A DNA stretch of 64,000 nucleotides, taken from the NCBI RefSeq assembly GCF_004366815.1, contig NZ_SORI01000007.1, positions 62,001 to 126,000 of the forward strand, given 5' to 3'. The translations under genes and the position numbers were made by a program. This document shows positions 17,249-26,007 of this stretch, piece after piece; the stretch's first letter is position 1, and each line of letters starts with the position of its first letter. The stretch is from Aminivibrio pyruvatiphilus. Lineage in GTDB: Bacteria; Synergistota; Synergistia; Synergistales; Aminobacteriaceae. The notes below the pieces were generated by a model. It saw only the letters and a program-made list of their open reading frames with translations. It had not been told where the DNA came from and did no database searches.

Positions 17249-18569
17249 GTTTCCCCTCGATAGTATCCACAATCTGCCGGATCCGGGGCTGTTCCTTCAC
17301 CATCTGGCTGATCTTCCTGTGCGCGTGGAGTACGGTGGTGTGATCCTTTTTCCTGAAGGAAAGGCCGATCTGCTGCAGGCTGACCTCGGTGAGCTTGCGG
17401 CAGAGGAACATGGCGATCTGCCTGGCGAGGGCCAGGTCGGATGTTCTCTTGGCGCTCAGGAGATCGTCCACGCTCATGCTGAAAAATTCGGCCGTCGCGT
17501 GCTGGATGGCATCCACGCTCACAGGCCCGCGGATATCCTTGCGGATCACGTCCTTGAGCCACTCTCCCGTGTTTTCCTCCGTGATGGGCTCGCTGGAAAG
17601 CTCGGCGCACGCCACCACCCTGTTGAGGGCGCCCTCCAGCTCCCGGATGTTGCTCGGGATATTGACGGCGAGAAAGTTGATCACCTCGTCGGGGATGTCA
17701 TACCGCCGGAGCTGGGCTTTTTTCTGCAGGATGGCTATCCTGGTCTCCAGGTCCGGGGACTGGATGTCCGTGACAAGCCCCCACTCGAAGCGGCTCACGA
17801 GCCGGTCCTCGATGCTCTGGATATCCTTCGGGGGTCTGTCGGAACAGATGACGATCTGCTTTTTGGAGGTGTGGAGCTGGTTGAAGGTGTGGAAAAATTC
17901 CTCCTGGCTGCTCCCCTTGTTTCCCAGGAACTGGATGTCGTCGATGAGGAGGATGTCCACGCTCCTGTACTTGGACTTGAACTCCTGGGTCTTGTTGTTC
18001 TTGATGGACTGAATGAACTCGTTGATGAACTTTTCCGAGCTCACGTAGGTCACCTTGTGGTTCGGGTTCCTGTCGAGGACGTAATGGCCGATAGCGTGCA
18101 TGAGATGGGTCTTTCCCAGGCCGACGCCTCCCCAGATGAAGAGGGGGTTGTAGGCTTCCCCCGGGGTTTCCGCCACGGCGAGACTTGCCGCGTGGGCCAG
18201 CCTGTTGGACTTTCCCACCACGAAGGAGTTGAAAAGATAGCCCTGATTGAGCCCTCCCCGTGATTCGGCTGAGCCGCCCGAGGCAGCCTTCTGGGCCCGC
18301 TTCTGCTCGTCCTTTTTCGTTTCCGACCCCACCCGGAGCTCGATGTCGTCGCTTTTGCCCGTCTCCCTGCAGATGCGGACCAGGTCCTTCAGAAACCGGG
18401 AGGAAATCTGCTCTTTCACGAAAACGTTGGGAACGTCGAGAACGAGGGATCCCTCCACAAGGTCGGTGGGGATACAGGTTTTTAGCCAAAGGTCAGCGGT
18501 TCCCGCGGGAAGGGACTGGGACGCTTCCGCCAGAATTTCTTCCCACAGCCGGTTGAGATCTTTTTCCAC
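17244..18569 (-). CDS. dnaA: Chromosomal replication initiator protein DnaA
   Basis: AAA+ initiator that binds DnaA boxes and melts oriC. 441 residues, GTG start at 18569 with GAGGTG upstream. Domain I residues 1-90 (LWEEILAEASQSL), short linker, AAA+ domain with Walker A GGVGLGKT at 147-154 and Walker B VDILLIDDIQFL, sensor region RLVSRFEWGL, and C-terminal helix-turn-helix SLQQIGLSFRKKDHTTVL. The HTH keeps the DHTTV box-recognition residues, but the usual Gly-Gly-Arg just before them is RKK here. DnaA-box clusters flank the gene on both sides, so autoregulation is expected. Confidence 0.98.
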   Translation of the reverse strand: MEKDLNRLWEEILAEASQSLPAGTADLWLKTCIPTDLVEGSLVLDVPNVFVKEQISSRFLKDLVRICRETGKSDDIELRVGSETKKDEQKRAQKAASGGSAESRGGLNQGYLFNSFVVGKSNRLAHAASLAVAETPGEAYNPLFIWGGVGLGKTHLMHAIGHYVLDRNPNHKVTYVSSEKFINEFIQSIKNNKTQEFKSKYRSVDILLIDDIQFLGNKGSSQEEFFHTFNQLHTSKKQIVICSDRPPKDIQSIEDRLVSRFEWGLVTDIQSPDLETRIAILQKKAQLRRYDIPDEVINFLAVNIPSNIRELEGALNRVVACAELSSEPITEENTGEWLKDVIRKDIRGPVSVDAIQHATAEFFSMSVDDLLSAKRTSDLALARQIAMFLCRKLTEVSLQQIGLSFRKKDHTTVLHAHRKISQMVKEQPRIRQIVDTIEGKL

Positions 18570-18599
18570 AATGCTTCACCTCATGCTGAGAATGGCACC

Positions 18600-18940
18600 A
18601 TATTATCACAAGGAGCGGAATGTGGATAACTCGGGAAGAAGGCATCCGCAGGAAAAGAAGAGTTTTTTCCTTTCCGGTTCTGTGGATGAAAGGAGGATGG
18701 AGAATATGTTGTCCACAATACTTGTCCACATATCCACAATCGGGGTTTATTTTTGTGGATAGGTAAAAATACGGATGCTGTCCGCTGGAACAAAGTTGTT
18801 ACAAAATTCTCCGTCCGTCACACAAATTTTGAGCCGCTTACGGGAACAGGTCTTGCGGGTTATCCACAACTTGCCCACAGTTGTGCACAAGTTCATTTTT
18901 CCTCCCTCCCCGCAGGCGGAGAAAACCGCCTGTGGACAAC
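18600..18940. other. oriC segment upstream of dnaA: second DnaA-box cluster
   Basis: Gene-free region between dnaA (starts 18569, minus) and the DHH gene (19017, plus). Perfect boxes: TGTGGATAA at 18621-18629 and TTATCCACA at 18860-18868. One-mismatch boxes: 18681-18689, 18709-18717, 18722-18730, 18730-18738, 18754-18762, 18881-18889 (TTGTGCACA) and 18931-18939. An AT-rich stretch lies at 18744-18770 and another at 18790-18830. Together with the dnaA-dnaN intergenic cluster this makes a bipartite origin. The promoter of dnaA must lie here, within the boxes. Confidence 0.85.
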
Positions 18941-19016
18941 TTTCGCTTCATGATGGAAAATGAACTCGGTCTTCGGATAAGAAACTCACTTTGGTTATTT
19001 CGGAGGAGAAAGAGAT

Positions 19017-20018
19017 ATGAGTTCTTCCCTTCTTCATGTAATAAGTCACACGGACCTCGACGGCATCGCTGCGGCGGCGGTTGCATGGCACCGGTGGCGG
19101 CGGGAGCGTCCCCTGAAGGTCTCCCTGGCCGGGTACGGGTCAGTGGACGGCCTGATCCTGGAAAGCATCGCCGCAGGGCAGGAATTCCTCGTGGCGGATC
19201 TCTTCTGCCAGGACAGCCGGACCGTGGATGCTCTCGACAGGCATTATTCCGAGGGGGAAGACCCCTTCGTCTTCGACCACCACGAAACCACGGCGGCCCG
19301 GTACGGGGGCCGTCCCTGGGCGGTGGTGGATACGGCCTTCTGCGCGGCGAAGGTCTATTACCGCTGGCTTGTCGGAAGGGGAGACCCGGGAATGGAGCGG
19401 CTCTCTCCCCTGGTGGAGCTTGCCAACGACAGGGATCTCTGGATCAACGAAAATCCCGACAGCCGCCTCTGGCAGGCCCTCATCACCCTCTGCGGCCCCT
19501 ACAGCCTCCTGGCAAGGCTGGCGGAAAACCCGGACCCCTCTCTCGCTCCCCACGAGCGGGCCACGGGGGAGGATTTCGTGGAAAAGCAGGAAAAACGGTT
19601 CGCCCTCGCTGTGGAAAAAATGGGGAAGGGCTCGGGTGACCTGGCCTTCGTCGAGCCGGGAGTTCTGGAGTTCGGCGACGTGTCCGATTTCGGCGGCCTC
19701 GTGCTGGACCGGATGGCGGAACCGCCTCTTCTGGTGGCCGTGGCGGCGAAGCGGTTTTCCGGCGAATGGGCCGTCTCCCTCCGCAGCCGGAGCGAGATGG
19801 CGGGCAAGGTGGTCGGCATGCTCCGGGACGGAAAAAAGGTGCGGGGTGGGGGGCACGACGATTCGGCGGCCCTCTATTTTCCGCCCTCCTATAGCCCGGA
19901 CCAGATCTGGACCACCCTCCAGGCGGCCATGCGGACCATCCGGGACCAGGAGCGCCCCACGGGAGTCACCCTGGGAGACCTTTTCAAGACCGGCGGCCAG
20001 AACGAATCAGGCGGCTGA
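19017..20018 (+). CDS. DHH/DHHA1 family phosphoesterase
   Basis: Cytoplasmic metal-dependent phosphoesterase, 333 residues. N-terminal motif SHTDLDGIAAAA (H11, D13, D15), the DHH motif at 87-89 (FDHHETTA), and C-terminal DHHA1-type GGGHDDSAA near 279-287. These provide the usual two-metal site. ATG with GGAGGAG upstream (aggagaaagagat region, 19001-19015). Substrates in this superfamily include nano-RNA, pAp, cyclic dinucleotides and polyphosphate; nothing here decides between them, although the short form lacking CBS or GGDEF-like domains argues against GdpP and PPase types. First gene to the right of oriC, 36 bases before pcp and likely cotranscribed with it. Confidence 0.85.
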   Translation: MSSSLLHVISHTDLDGIAAAAVAWHRWRRERPLKVSLAGYGSVDGLILESIAAGQEFLVADLFCQDSRTVDALDRHYSEGEDPFVFDHHETTAARYGGRPWAVVDTAFCAAKVYYRWLVGRGDPGMERLSPLVELANDRDLWINENPDSRLWQALITLCGPYSLLARLAENPDPSLAPHERATGEDFVEKQEKRFALAVEKMGKGSGDLAFVEPGVLEFGDVSDFGGLVLDRMAEPPLLVAVAAKRFSGEWAVSLRSRSEMAGKVVGMLRDGKKVRGGGHDDSAALYFPPSYSPDQIWTTLQAAMRTIRDQERPTGVTLGDLFKTGGQNESGG

Positions 20019-20054
20019 AGAGAAACGGGCTGCGGCCTGAAGGAGGATTCCATC

Positions 20055-20696
20055 ATGAAAGTGCTTGTTACGGGCTTCGACCCCTTCGGGGGCGAGCCGG
20101 TCAATCCCGCCTTCGAGGCGGTGAAGCTCCTGCCCAGGACAACTGCCGGGGCGGACGTGGACATCCTGGAGATTCCCACGGTGTTCCACAAGTCCATCGA
20201 GGCGGTAGTGAAGAGGGCAGAGGAAATGTGCGCGGACAGGATCCTCATGGTCGGCCAGGCCGGAGGGCGCTTCGAGATCACCGTGGAACGGGTGGGCATC
20301 AACGTGGACGACGCCCGGATCCCGGACAACGAGGGCAACCGGCCCGTCGACGTGCCCATCGACCCCGACGGCCCGGCGGCATATTTCGCCACCCTTCCGG
20401 TAAAGGCCATGACGGAGCGGATCCGTTCCCGGGGCATTCCAGCGAAGGTGTCCAACACCGCGGGGACCTTTGTGTGCAACCACGTGCTCTACGGCGTGCT
20501 GAACGCCGCAGCGAAGAAGGGTCTCCCGGTGAAGGCGGGCTTCATCCATGTTCCCTATCTTCCGGAACAGGCTGCGGGAAAGGACAGCGTCCCGTCCATG
20601 TCCGCGGTCACCATCGCCGCGGCCCTGGAAGCCGCCGTGGAGGCCATGGCGACCACAGGCGAGGACGTGAAGGTCTCCGGCGGAAGGGAACACTGA
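20055..20696 (+). CDS. pcp: Pyroglutamyl peptidase I (pyrrolidone-carboxylate peptidase)
   Basis: Cysteine peptidase (family C15) removing N-terminal pyroglutamate from peptides. 213 residues, normal length. N-terminal MKVLVTGFDPFGGEPVNPA is diagnostic. Catalytic residues in family order: E78 in ITVERV, C141 in NTAGTFVCNH and H165 in GFIHVPY. ATG follows GGAGGA at about 20041-20047. It precedes the branched-chain amino-acid ABC operon by 144 bases, a sensible pairing for an organism growing on peptides, although a separate promoter for the liv genes is visible in the gap. Confidence 0.96.
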   Translation: MKVLVTGFDPFGGEPVNPAFEAVKLLPRTTAGADVDILEIPTVFHKSIEAVVKRAEEMCADRILMVGQAGGRFEITVERVGINVDDARIPDNEGNRPVDVPIDPDGPAAYFATLPVKAMTERIRSRGIPAKVSNTAGTFVCNHVLYGVLNAAAKKGLPVKAGFIHVPYLPEQAAGKDSVPSMSAVTIAAALEAAVEAMATTGEDVKVSGGREH

Positions 20697-20742
20697 GGAG
20701 GAGGAATCTTTCGGCCTTCCCGTTTTTTCTGGGCGGCGAAAG

Positions 20743-20751
20743 TGCTAGAAT
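20743..20751 (+). promoter_or_regulatory. Candidate extended -10 promoter for the liv operon
   Basis: TGCTAGAAT (TGn plus TAGAAT) in the 144-base gap between pcp and livH, about 90 bases before the chosen livH start. No good -35 is seen, which is tolerable for extended -10 promoters. Proposed from sequence only. Confidence 0.35.
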
Positions 20752-20840
20752 AACGGCGCCGGCTAAGGACCCGACACAGACAAATACCGGTTATGTATAG
20801 TTTTTTCGATGCCATTCCTGCGGGGAGGTTTTCACCGGCC

Positions 20841-21704
20841 ATGCAGCTCTTCTTTGAGCAGTTGCTCAACGGCGTCGCCATGGGGGCGATCTATTCCCTC
20901 ATCACCCTCGGCCTCGCCCTGGTGTACGGCGTCATGCGCATTCTCCACGTGGCCCACGCCGCGGTGTACACAGCGGGCGCCTACGTGGGACTGTACGTTT
21001 TTTCGATTACCGGCAGCCTGCTACCGGCAGTGCCCGCGGCCATGGCGGCCTGCGCCCTTCTGGGAACTGCCATCGAGCGGCTGGTCTACACTCCCCTGCT
21101 GAAATACCCGCCCTTCGTGCCCCTCATCGGGAGCATCGCCGTCTTTCTCGGCCTGGAGGAGATCTTTCGCCTCGTGGGCGGCCCGTACATCCTCTCCTTC
21201 CCCGCCGAGTTCCCCTTTCCGGGGATCACCGTCCGGGGGGTGGTCATCTCCCCGGCCATCATTTCCATCTACGCCGTCAGCGCGGCGGTGCTGCTGCTCC
21301 TCTGGTTCATCGTGACGAAGACGGAGCTCGGCCTCGCCATGCGGGCCACGTCCCAGGACCGGGAGATCGCCGGCGCCATGGGCATCAACAGCTCCTACAC
21401 CATCAGCATGACCTTCGTCCTCGGATCGGCGGTGGCCGCGGTGGCAGGAATCCTCGTGGGGATCTACTTCAACCAGGTCTACCCCACCATGGGAGCCGTC
21501 CCCGCCTACAAGTGCCTCGCCCTCATCGTGGTGGGGGGCCTCGGGTCCCTGCCCGGCGCGGTGCTCGCCTCTCTGCTTCTCGGGGTGGGGGAGACGCTGC
21601 TCATCGGGTACGCCAATATCCCCCTGCCGAGGGATTCCCTGGCCTTCATCGCCATGATCGCCGTGCTCCTCTGGCGTCCCCAGGGACTCCTGGGCAACAG
21701 GTAG
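20841..21704 (+). CDS. livH: Branched-chain amino-acid ABC transporter permease LivH
   Basis: Inner-membrane permease of the LivHMGF importer, 287 residues, about eight TM helices. Start chosen at ATG 20841 (MQLFFEQLLNGVAMGAIYSL), since the family begins with this QLLNGxxxGAxYaL pattern and GGGGAGG lies upstream; an ATG 16 codons earlier has no ribosome site. The loop EIAGAMGINSSYT is the conserved coupling region contacting the ATPases, and GGLGSLPGAVLASLLLGVGE is the typical C-terminal helix. First of five genes livHMGF plus binding protein. Confidence 0.93.
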   Translation: MQLFFEQLLNGVAMGAIYSLITLGLALVYGVMRILHVAHAAVYTAGAYVGLYVFSITGSLLPAVPAAMAACALLGTAIERLVYTPLLKYPPFVPLIGSIAVFLGLEEIFRLVGGPYILSFPAEFPFPGITVRGVVISPAIISIYAVSAAVLLLLWFIVTKTELGLAMRATSQDREIAGAMGINSSYTISMTFVLGSAVAAVAGILVGIYFNQVYPTMGAVPAYKCLALIVVGGLGSLPGAVLASLLLGVGETLLIGYANIPLPRDSLAFIAMIAVLLWRPQGLLGNR

Positions 21705-21717
21705 GGAGGGAAGGATC

Positions 21718-22602
21718 ATGAACGACTATTCCATCACCATCCTGACCTTCATCGCCATCCAGGCCATCGTGGCCTGCGGCCTCAACGTCATCGTGGGGTA
21801 CGCCGGGCAGATATCCCTCGGCCACGCCGCCTTTTTCGGCATCGGGGCCTACTCCTCCGCCCTCCTCACCACGAAGGCCGGCCTCACGTTCTGGACGGCC
21901 CTCCCGCTGGTGATCCTTCTCACGGGCGCCATCGGGCTGGTGCTCGGCATGCCGAGCCTCCGGCTCCGGGAGGACTTCCTGGCGGTGACCACCATCGGCA
22001 TCAACTTCATCGTGGAATCGGTCTTCCTGTACGTCCCCTTCTTCGGGGGGGCCCTGGGGCTGGGGGGAATACCGAGCATCACCCTCCTCGGCACGAGGCT
22101 CCGGGGACCGAATTTCCTGTACCTATGCCTCGCCTTCCTGGCCGTGGTCCTCTTTCTCTCCCGGCGGTTCACCAGGAGCTGGGGGGGCCTTGCCTGCTTC
22201 GCCCTCCGGGAGGAGGAGACGGCGGCCTCCAGCATGGGGGTCTCCCCCATCCGCTTCAAGCTGCTGGCCTTTGTCATCGGAACGGCCATGGCGGGATTGG
22301 GCGGTGCACTGTACGCACACCTCATGCGGTTCATCAGCGCCACGGACTTCGGCTTCACCCTCTCGGTCTCCATGATGTCCATGGTGGTCCTGGGGGGGAT
22401 CGGCACCCTCTGGGGCCCGGTGCTCGGCGCCCTGATCCTCGGCGTCCTGCCCGAGGTCTTCCGTCCGCTGATCGACTACCGCATGCTGCTCAACGCCGCC
22501 ATCCTGCTGCTTATGATCCGGTTCCAGCCCGCGGGGCTCCTCGGCGAGGGAAGCCTTCTGCGGCGGCTGTTCCGTCCGGGGAGGGATTCGGCTCATGAAT
22601 GA
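21718..22602 (+). CDS. livM: Branched-chain amino-acid ABC transporter permease LivM
   Basis: Second permease of the importer, 294 residues with about eight to nine TM helices. Diagnostic N-terminal GYAGQISLGHAAFFGIGAY and C-terminal GGIGTLWGPVLGALILGVLPE. The coupling loop is REEETAASSMGVSPIRFKLL. ATG after GGGAGGG, 13 bases past livH. Its 3' end overlaps livG by 8 bases, so the genes are translationally coupled. Confidence 0.95.
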   Translation: MNDYSITILTFIAIQAIVACGLNVIVGYAGQISLGHAAFFGIGAYSSALLTTKAGLTFWTALPLVILLTGAIGLVLGMPSLRLREDFLAVTTIGINFIVESVFLYVPFFGGALGLGGIPSITLLGTRLRGPNFLYLCLAFLAVVLFLSRRFTRSWGGLACFALREEETAASSMGVSPIRFKLLAFVIGTAMAGLGGALYAHLMRFISATDFGFTLSVSMMSMVVLGGIGTLWGPVLGALILGVLPEVFRPLIDYRMLLNAAILLLMIRFQPAGLLGEGSLLRRLFRPGRDSAHE

Positions 22603-23362
22603 CATCCTGCTCCGCCTCGAAGGCGTTTCGCGCCATTTCGGCGGCCTGAAGGCCGTGGACGACGTCTCCTTCTCCCTCGCCCGGGGGGAGATCCTGGGCC
22701 TCATCGGCCCCAACGGCGCGGGAAAGACCACCTGCTTCAACCTCATCTCCGGCGTCTACGCCCCCACGAAGGGGGACATCGTGCTTGAGGGAATCTCCAC
22801 CGCCGGCTTTCCTCCCTACCGCATGGCGGCCATGGGAGTGGGGCGGACCTTCCAGGTGGTGAAGCCCTTCTCCACCCTTTCCGTGCTGAACAACGTGCAG
22901 GTGGCCCTCGGCCTGACCCGCTACGGGAGCGTCCTCTCCTCCCTGGGCCCCTGGGACACAAAGGCCTCCAGGAACGAAGCCCTGGAGATCCTGGAGGAGG
23001 TGGGCATCGCCCATCTCGCCGGAACGCCTTCCGGGCAGCTTCCCCTGGGAAACCAGAGGCGCCTCGAGCTCGCCCGGGCCCTGGCCCTGAAGCCGAAGCT
23101 CCTGCTGCTGGACGAGACCTTTTCCGGCCTCCGCCACGAGGAAGCGGCCATGCTCTCGAAGCTGGTGCTCGGGGTGCGGGCCAGGGGTATTTCCGTCCTC
23201 CTCATCGAACACAACATGAAAGTGGCCATGGGGCTCTCGGACCGCCTCGTGGTCCTCGACCACGGCAGGCTTCTCGCCGAGGGAAAACCGGAAGACATCC
23301 GGTCCGATCCCCGGGTCGTGGAAGCCTACCTCGGGAAGGGGGCATCCTCCCATGCTTCTTGA
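22595..23362 (+). CDS. livG: Branched-chain amino-acid ABC transporter ATPase LivG
   Basis: One of the two cytoplasmic ATPases powering the importer, 255 residues. Walker A GPNGAGKTT at 38-46, signature LPLGNQRRLELARAL and Walker B LLLLDETFSGL, switch His in LLIEHNMKV. The residue after the catalytic Asp-Glu is Thr where LivG proteins usually have Pro; this should not abolish activity. The C-terminal extension (EDIRSDPRVVEAYLG) is typical of LivG/LivF. It overlaps livF by 11 bases. Confidence 0.95.
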   Translation: MNDILLRLEGVSRHFGGLKAVDDVSFSLARGEILGLIGPNGAGKTTCFNLISGVYAPTKGDIVLEGISTAGFPPYRMAAMGVGRTFQVVKPFSTLSVLNNVQVALGLTRYGSVLSSLGPWDTKASRNEALEILEEVGIAHLAGTPSGQLPLGNQRRLELARALALKPKLLLLDETFSGLRHEEAAMLSKLVLGVRARGISVLLIEHNMKVAMGLSDRLVVLDHGRLLAEGKPEDIRSDPRVVEAYLGKGASSHAS

Positions 23363-24062
23363 ACTGCGGGATCTCCAGGTCTTCTACGGGGACATCCACG
23401 CCCTGGACGGTATCTCCCTGTCCGTGGCGGAGGGAGAGCTCGTTTCAGTCATAGGCGCCAACGGCGCCGGGAAAAGCTCCCTGCTGAACTGCCTCATGGG
23501 GGTCGTTCCCGCGAAGGGCGGCTCGGTGACCTTCGCGGGGAAGGATATTTCCTCCATGCCGGTCCACGGGCGGGCCCGGAGCGGCATCCGCATTGTTCCG
23601 GAACGGGCAAGGGTCTTTCCCAGGCTGTCCGTGTATGAAAACCTCCTCACAGGGTGCTTCGGAATGAGAAACACCATCGACCTCGCCGGCAAGCTGTCCT
23701 GGCTCTACTCCCTCTTCCCCGTCCTGGAGGAGCGGAAATCCCAGCTCGCCTCAACCCTTTCGGGAGGGGAACAACAGATGCTGGCCATCTCCAGGGCACT
23801 CATCGCGGACCCGAAACTCCTGCTGGTGGACGAGGTCTCCATGGGGCTCATGCCCATGCTGGTGGACAAGGTTTTCGAGGTGCTCTCCATGCTCAACCGG
23901 GACCACGGCCTCACCATCCTGCTGGTGGAGCAGAACGCCCTGGCCTCCCTGGGCATTTCCTCGAGGTCCTACGTCCTCGAGACGGGCAGGATCGTCCTCG
24001 AAGGACCTTCCGGCCGGCTTCTCGAGGATCCCAGGGTCCGGGAGGCCTACCTCGGCCTGTAG
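23352..24062 (+). CDS. livF: Branched-chain amino-acid ABC transporter ATPase LivF
   Basis: Second ATPase of the importer, 236 residues. Walker A GANGAGKSS near 36-44, Q-loop region GIRIVPERARVFPRLSV characteristic of LivF, signature LSGGEQQMLAISRAL and Walker B LLLVDEVSMGL, switch region ILLVEQNALASL. It has Val after Asp-Glu rather than the usual Pro, parallel to the Thr in livG. Followed 79 bases later by the binding-protein gene. Confidence 0.95.
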   Translation: MLLELRDLQVFYGDIHALDGISLSVAEGELVSVIGANGAGKSSLLNCLMGVVPAKGGSVTFAGKDISSMPVHGRARSGIRIVPERARVFPRLSVYENLLTGCFGMRNTIDLAGKLSWLYSLFPVLEERKSQLASTLSGGEQQMLAISRALIADPKLLLVDEVSMGLMPMLVDKVFEVLSMLNRDHGLTILLVEQNALASLGISSRSYVLETGRIVLEGPSGRLLEDPRVREAYLGL

Positions 24063-24141
24063 TGAAAAACGGCTGTACGGGACAGGATGGCCTGTCCCGG
24101 GAGAATAGAACGGCAACTCTCAAATTTTCGGAGGTGGGAAA

Positions 24142-25293
24142 ATGCGTATTCTGAAAACGGCAGTACTGGCTCTGTGCGCGGTGCTTCTTGTCTCGTCCGC
24201 GGGCTTCGCCGCGGATACGGTGAAGATCGGCCTGCTCGTTCCCCTGACCGGCCCGGCGGCGGCCGACGGCACGAGCGCCCTCTATTCGGTCCAGATCGCC
24301 CTCGACCAGGTCAACGCGGCGGGAGGCGTCCTGGGCAAACAGGTGGAACTGGTGTACTACGACGACAGGGCCGACGCCAAGGAAGCGGTCGCCCTGGCCC
24401 ACAAGCTCATCGAGCAGGATAAGATAGCAGCCTTCGTGGCTGGGTCGTACAGCCTTCCCACCCGGGCCGTGGCCCCCATCTTCCAGGAGGAGGAAATTCC
24501 CCTCGTGGCGGCCTACGCCATTCACCCCGACGTGACCCGGGCCGGAGATTTTTGCTTCCGGAACGGCTTCCTGGGCATGGTGGAGGGAAAGGCGGCGGGA
24601 TACACCGCCCACAAGCTCCTCGGCGGAAAGACCGTTGCCCTTCTGACCAGCGACAACGACTTCGGCCGGACCCTCGTGGAGGGCTTCAAGGAGTACGCCT
24701 CCAAGTTCGCCCCCGACCTCAAGATCGTCAGCGAGCAGGCCTACCCCTTCTCCGAGAAGGACTACAAGCCCTATCTCTCGAAAATCAAGGAACTCAACCC
24801 CGACGTGATCTTCGCCAGCGGATACTACTTCCAGACCGGCCCGCTTCTCCGCCAGGCCAGGGAGCTGGGCATCCAGTCCAAGATCCTCGGCGAGGAGGGC
24901 GCCGACTCCCCGAAGCTCATGGAGATCGCCGGCGACGCCGCTGAAGGGTTCTATATCGTCACCAACTTCGACCGGGACGACCCCCGTCCCGTGGTGCAGG
25001 GCTTCCTCGCGGAATTCCGGAACCGCCACAAGTTCGAGCCCGACATGGTGGGTGCCTCCGCCTACGATGCCTTCATGATCATCATGGACGGAATGAAGAC
25101 GGCAGGGAGCACCGACGGCAAAAAGGTCCGGGACGCCATCGCCGCCGTGAAGGACTATAACGGTCTCACCGGCATCATCGGCGGCTTCGACGAGATTGGT
25201 GAAGTCGTCAAGCCCGTCCAGGTGCAGGTGGTAAAGGAAGGGCTCTTCCGGCACTTCGGCGTGGTCACCGACCCCGAGCTCATCAAGCCCTGA
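24142..25293 (+). CDS. livK: Periplasmic branched-chain amino-acid binding protein (LivJ/LivK type)
   Basis: Solute receptor for the upstream permease/ATPase set, 383 residues. Signal peptide MRILKTAVLALCAVLLVSSA with cleavage after GFA; the mature chain opens DTVKIGLLVPLTGPAAADGT, the standard Peripla_BP_6 start. Ligand-site features of the family include GSYSLPTRAVAPIFQ and the late tyrosine region ASAYDAFMIIMDG. GGAGGTG precedes the ATG. Placed last in the operon, 79 bases after livF, and followed by an intrinsic terminator at 25329-25358. The amino acid bound cannot be specified from sequence. Confidence 0.93.
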   Translation: MRILKTAVLALCAVLLVSSAGFAADTVKIGLLVPLTGPAAADGTSALYSVQIALDQVNAAGGVLGKQVELVYYDDRADAKEAVALAHKLIEQDKIAAFVAGSYSLPTRAVAPIFQEEEIPLVAAYAIHPDVTRAGDFCFRNGFLGMVEGKAAGYTAHKLLGGKTVALLTSDNDFGRTLVEGFKEYASKFAPDLKIVSEQAYPFSEKDYKPYLSKIKELNPDVIFASGYYFQTGPLLRQARELGIQSKILGEEGADSPKLMEIAGDAAEGFYIVTNFDRDDPRPVVQGFLAEFRNRHKFEPDMVGASAYDAFMIIMDGMKTAGSTDGKKVRDAIAAVKDYNGLTGIIGGFDEIGEVVKPVQVQVVKEGLFRHFGVVTDPELIKP

Positions 25294-25322
25294 CCTGAAC
25301 GGTTCTGCGGCGGAAGCGATTA

Positions 25323-25358
25323 TAAAAAAAGCGTCCCCCCCTGGGGGGCGCTTTTTTT
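25323..25358 (+). terminator. Intrinsic terminator of the liv operon
   Basis: GC-rich hairpin (AGCG-CCCCCC arm at about 25330-25341, GGGGGGCGCT arm at 25343-25352, one bulged T) flanked by seven A on the left and seven T on the right. It lies 36 bases past the binding-protein stop. Confidence 0.9.
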
Positions 25359-25433
25359 AGGGAATCCGTTTTTCAAAGGACAGGATTCGCCGCCCGCCTT
25401 CATTTTACGCGGCGCTCCAGGGATTCCTTTGTT

Positions 25434-25480
25434 GGAAAAACCCCGGCAAGGGACCCGCAGGGGTGATTATCGGGGTTTCC
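25434..25480 (-). terminator. Minus-strand terminator after the small coiled-coil gene
   Basis: Arms GGAAAAACCCCG (25434-25445) and CGGGGTTTCC (25471-25480). Read on the minus strand the hairpin is followed by TTTTT. It sits directly after the stop codon at 25485-25483. Confidence 0.7.
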
Positions 25481-25482
25481 AT

Positions 25483-25773
25483 TTATTTCCCGGTTGTGAG
25501 GACAGCATTGTTCACGGCAGTCTTCAGCTCGCTCCATAATTCCTCGGACGCGTCGTCGATATTCTCCCAGGCCTCGTCTCCAGCTTCGAAAAGCTCATTC
25601 AGTCGCTCTCTCGTCTCTCCTATTTTCTTTTCAAGATCACGTATTTCCTTGGGACTCCCGGCAGCCGAATGTGCGTTCTTCTCCTTCAATTCCTTTAATT
25701 TTAACAGTGCGTGAGCAAAACCCAATTGAGCCTGTATTTTACGTCTGTAGGCTGCCTTTGTAATTGCATACAT
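25483..25773 (-). CDS. Small coiled-coil protein, Sll1863-like stress family (paralogue 1)
   Basis: 96-residue soluble, highly charged helical protein. Start ATG 25773 (MYAITKAAYRRKIQAQL) with AGAGGAG upstream; the longer open frame has no ribosome site. It is homologous to the next gene: both open with an (A/E)xYxxKIxAxL helix, share the central EIRDLEKKI / EIQDLEKNV stretch, and end W...LKTAVNNA / W...LKTSVSNA. The heptad pattern suggests a coiled-coil bundle. Similar proteins are annotated as stress-responsive coiled-coil proteins, but their biochemical role is unknown. Last gene of a four-gene minus-strand set, with its own terminator and a terminator separating it from its paralogue. Confidence 0.75.
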   Translation of the reverse strand: MYAITKAAYRRKIQAQLGFAHALLKLKELKEKNAHSAAGSPKEIRDLEKKIGETRERLNELFEAGDEAWENIDDASEELWSELKTAVNNAVLTTGK

Positions 25774-26007
25774 TGCGCCATCTCCTCTTATCGCTTCCCA
25801 AGTCCTTTCCAGATTTTCCCGATACGCCTGAAACCGAGCCACCCTGACCGGGCATCCGATGTACCGGGATATTGTGATCGTTTTCCTGTCTCCAAAAACG
25901 GAGGCACTCTCCTGGGCCGGAATAGTGTTCGACACCGCCGGAAAACAGCACGAAATCATATCCAGCCTTTTTTCTGTAACCCGGACCTATGGGACAGGAG
26001 AGGTCCG

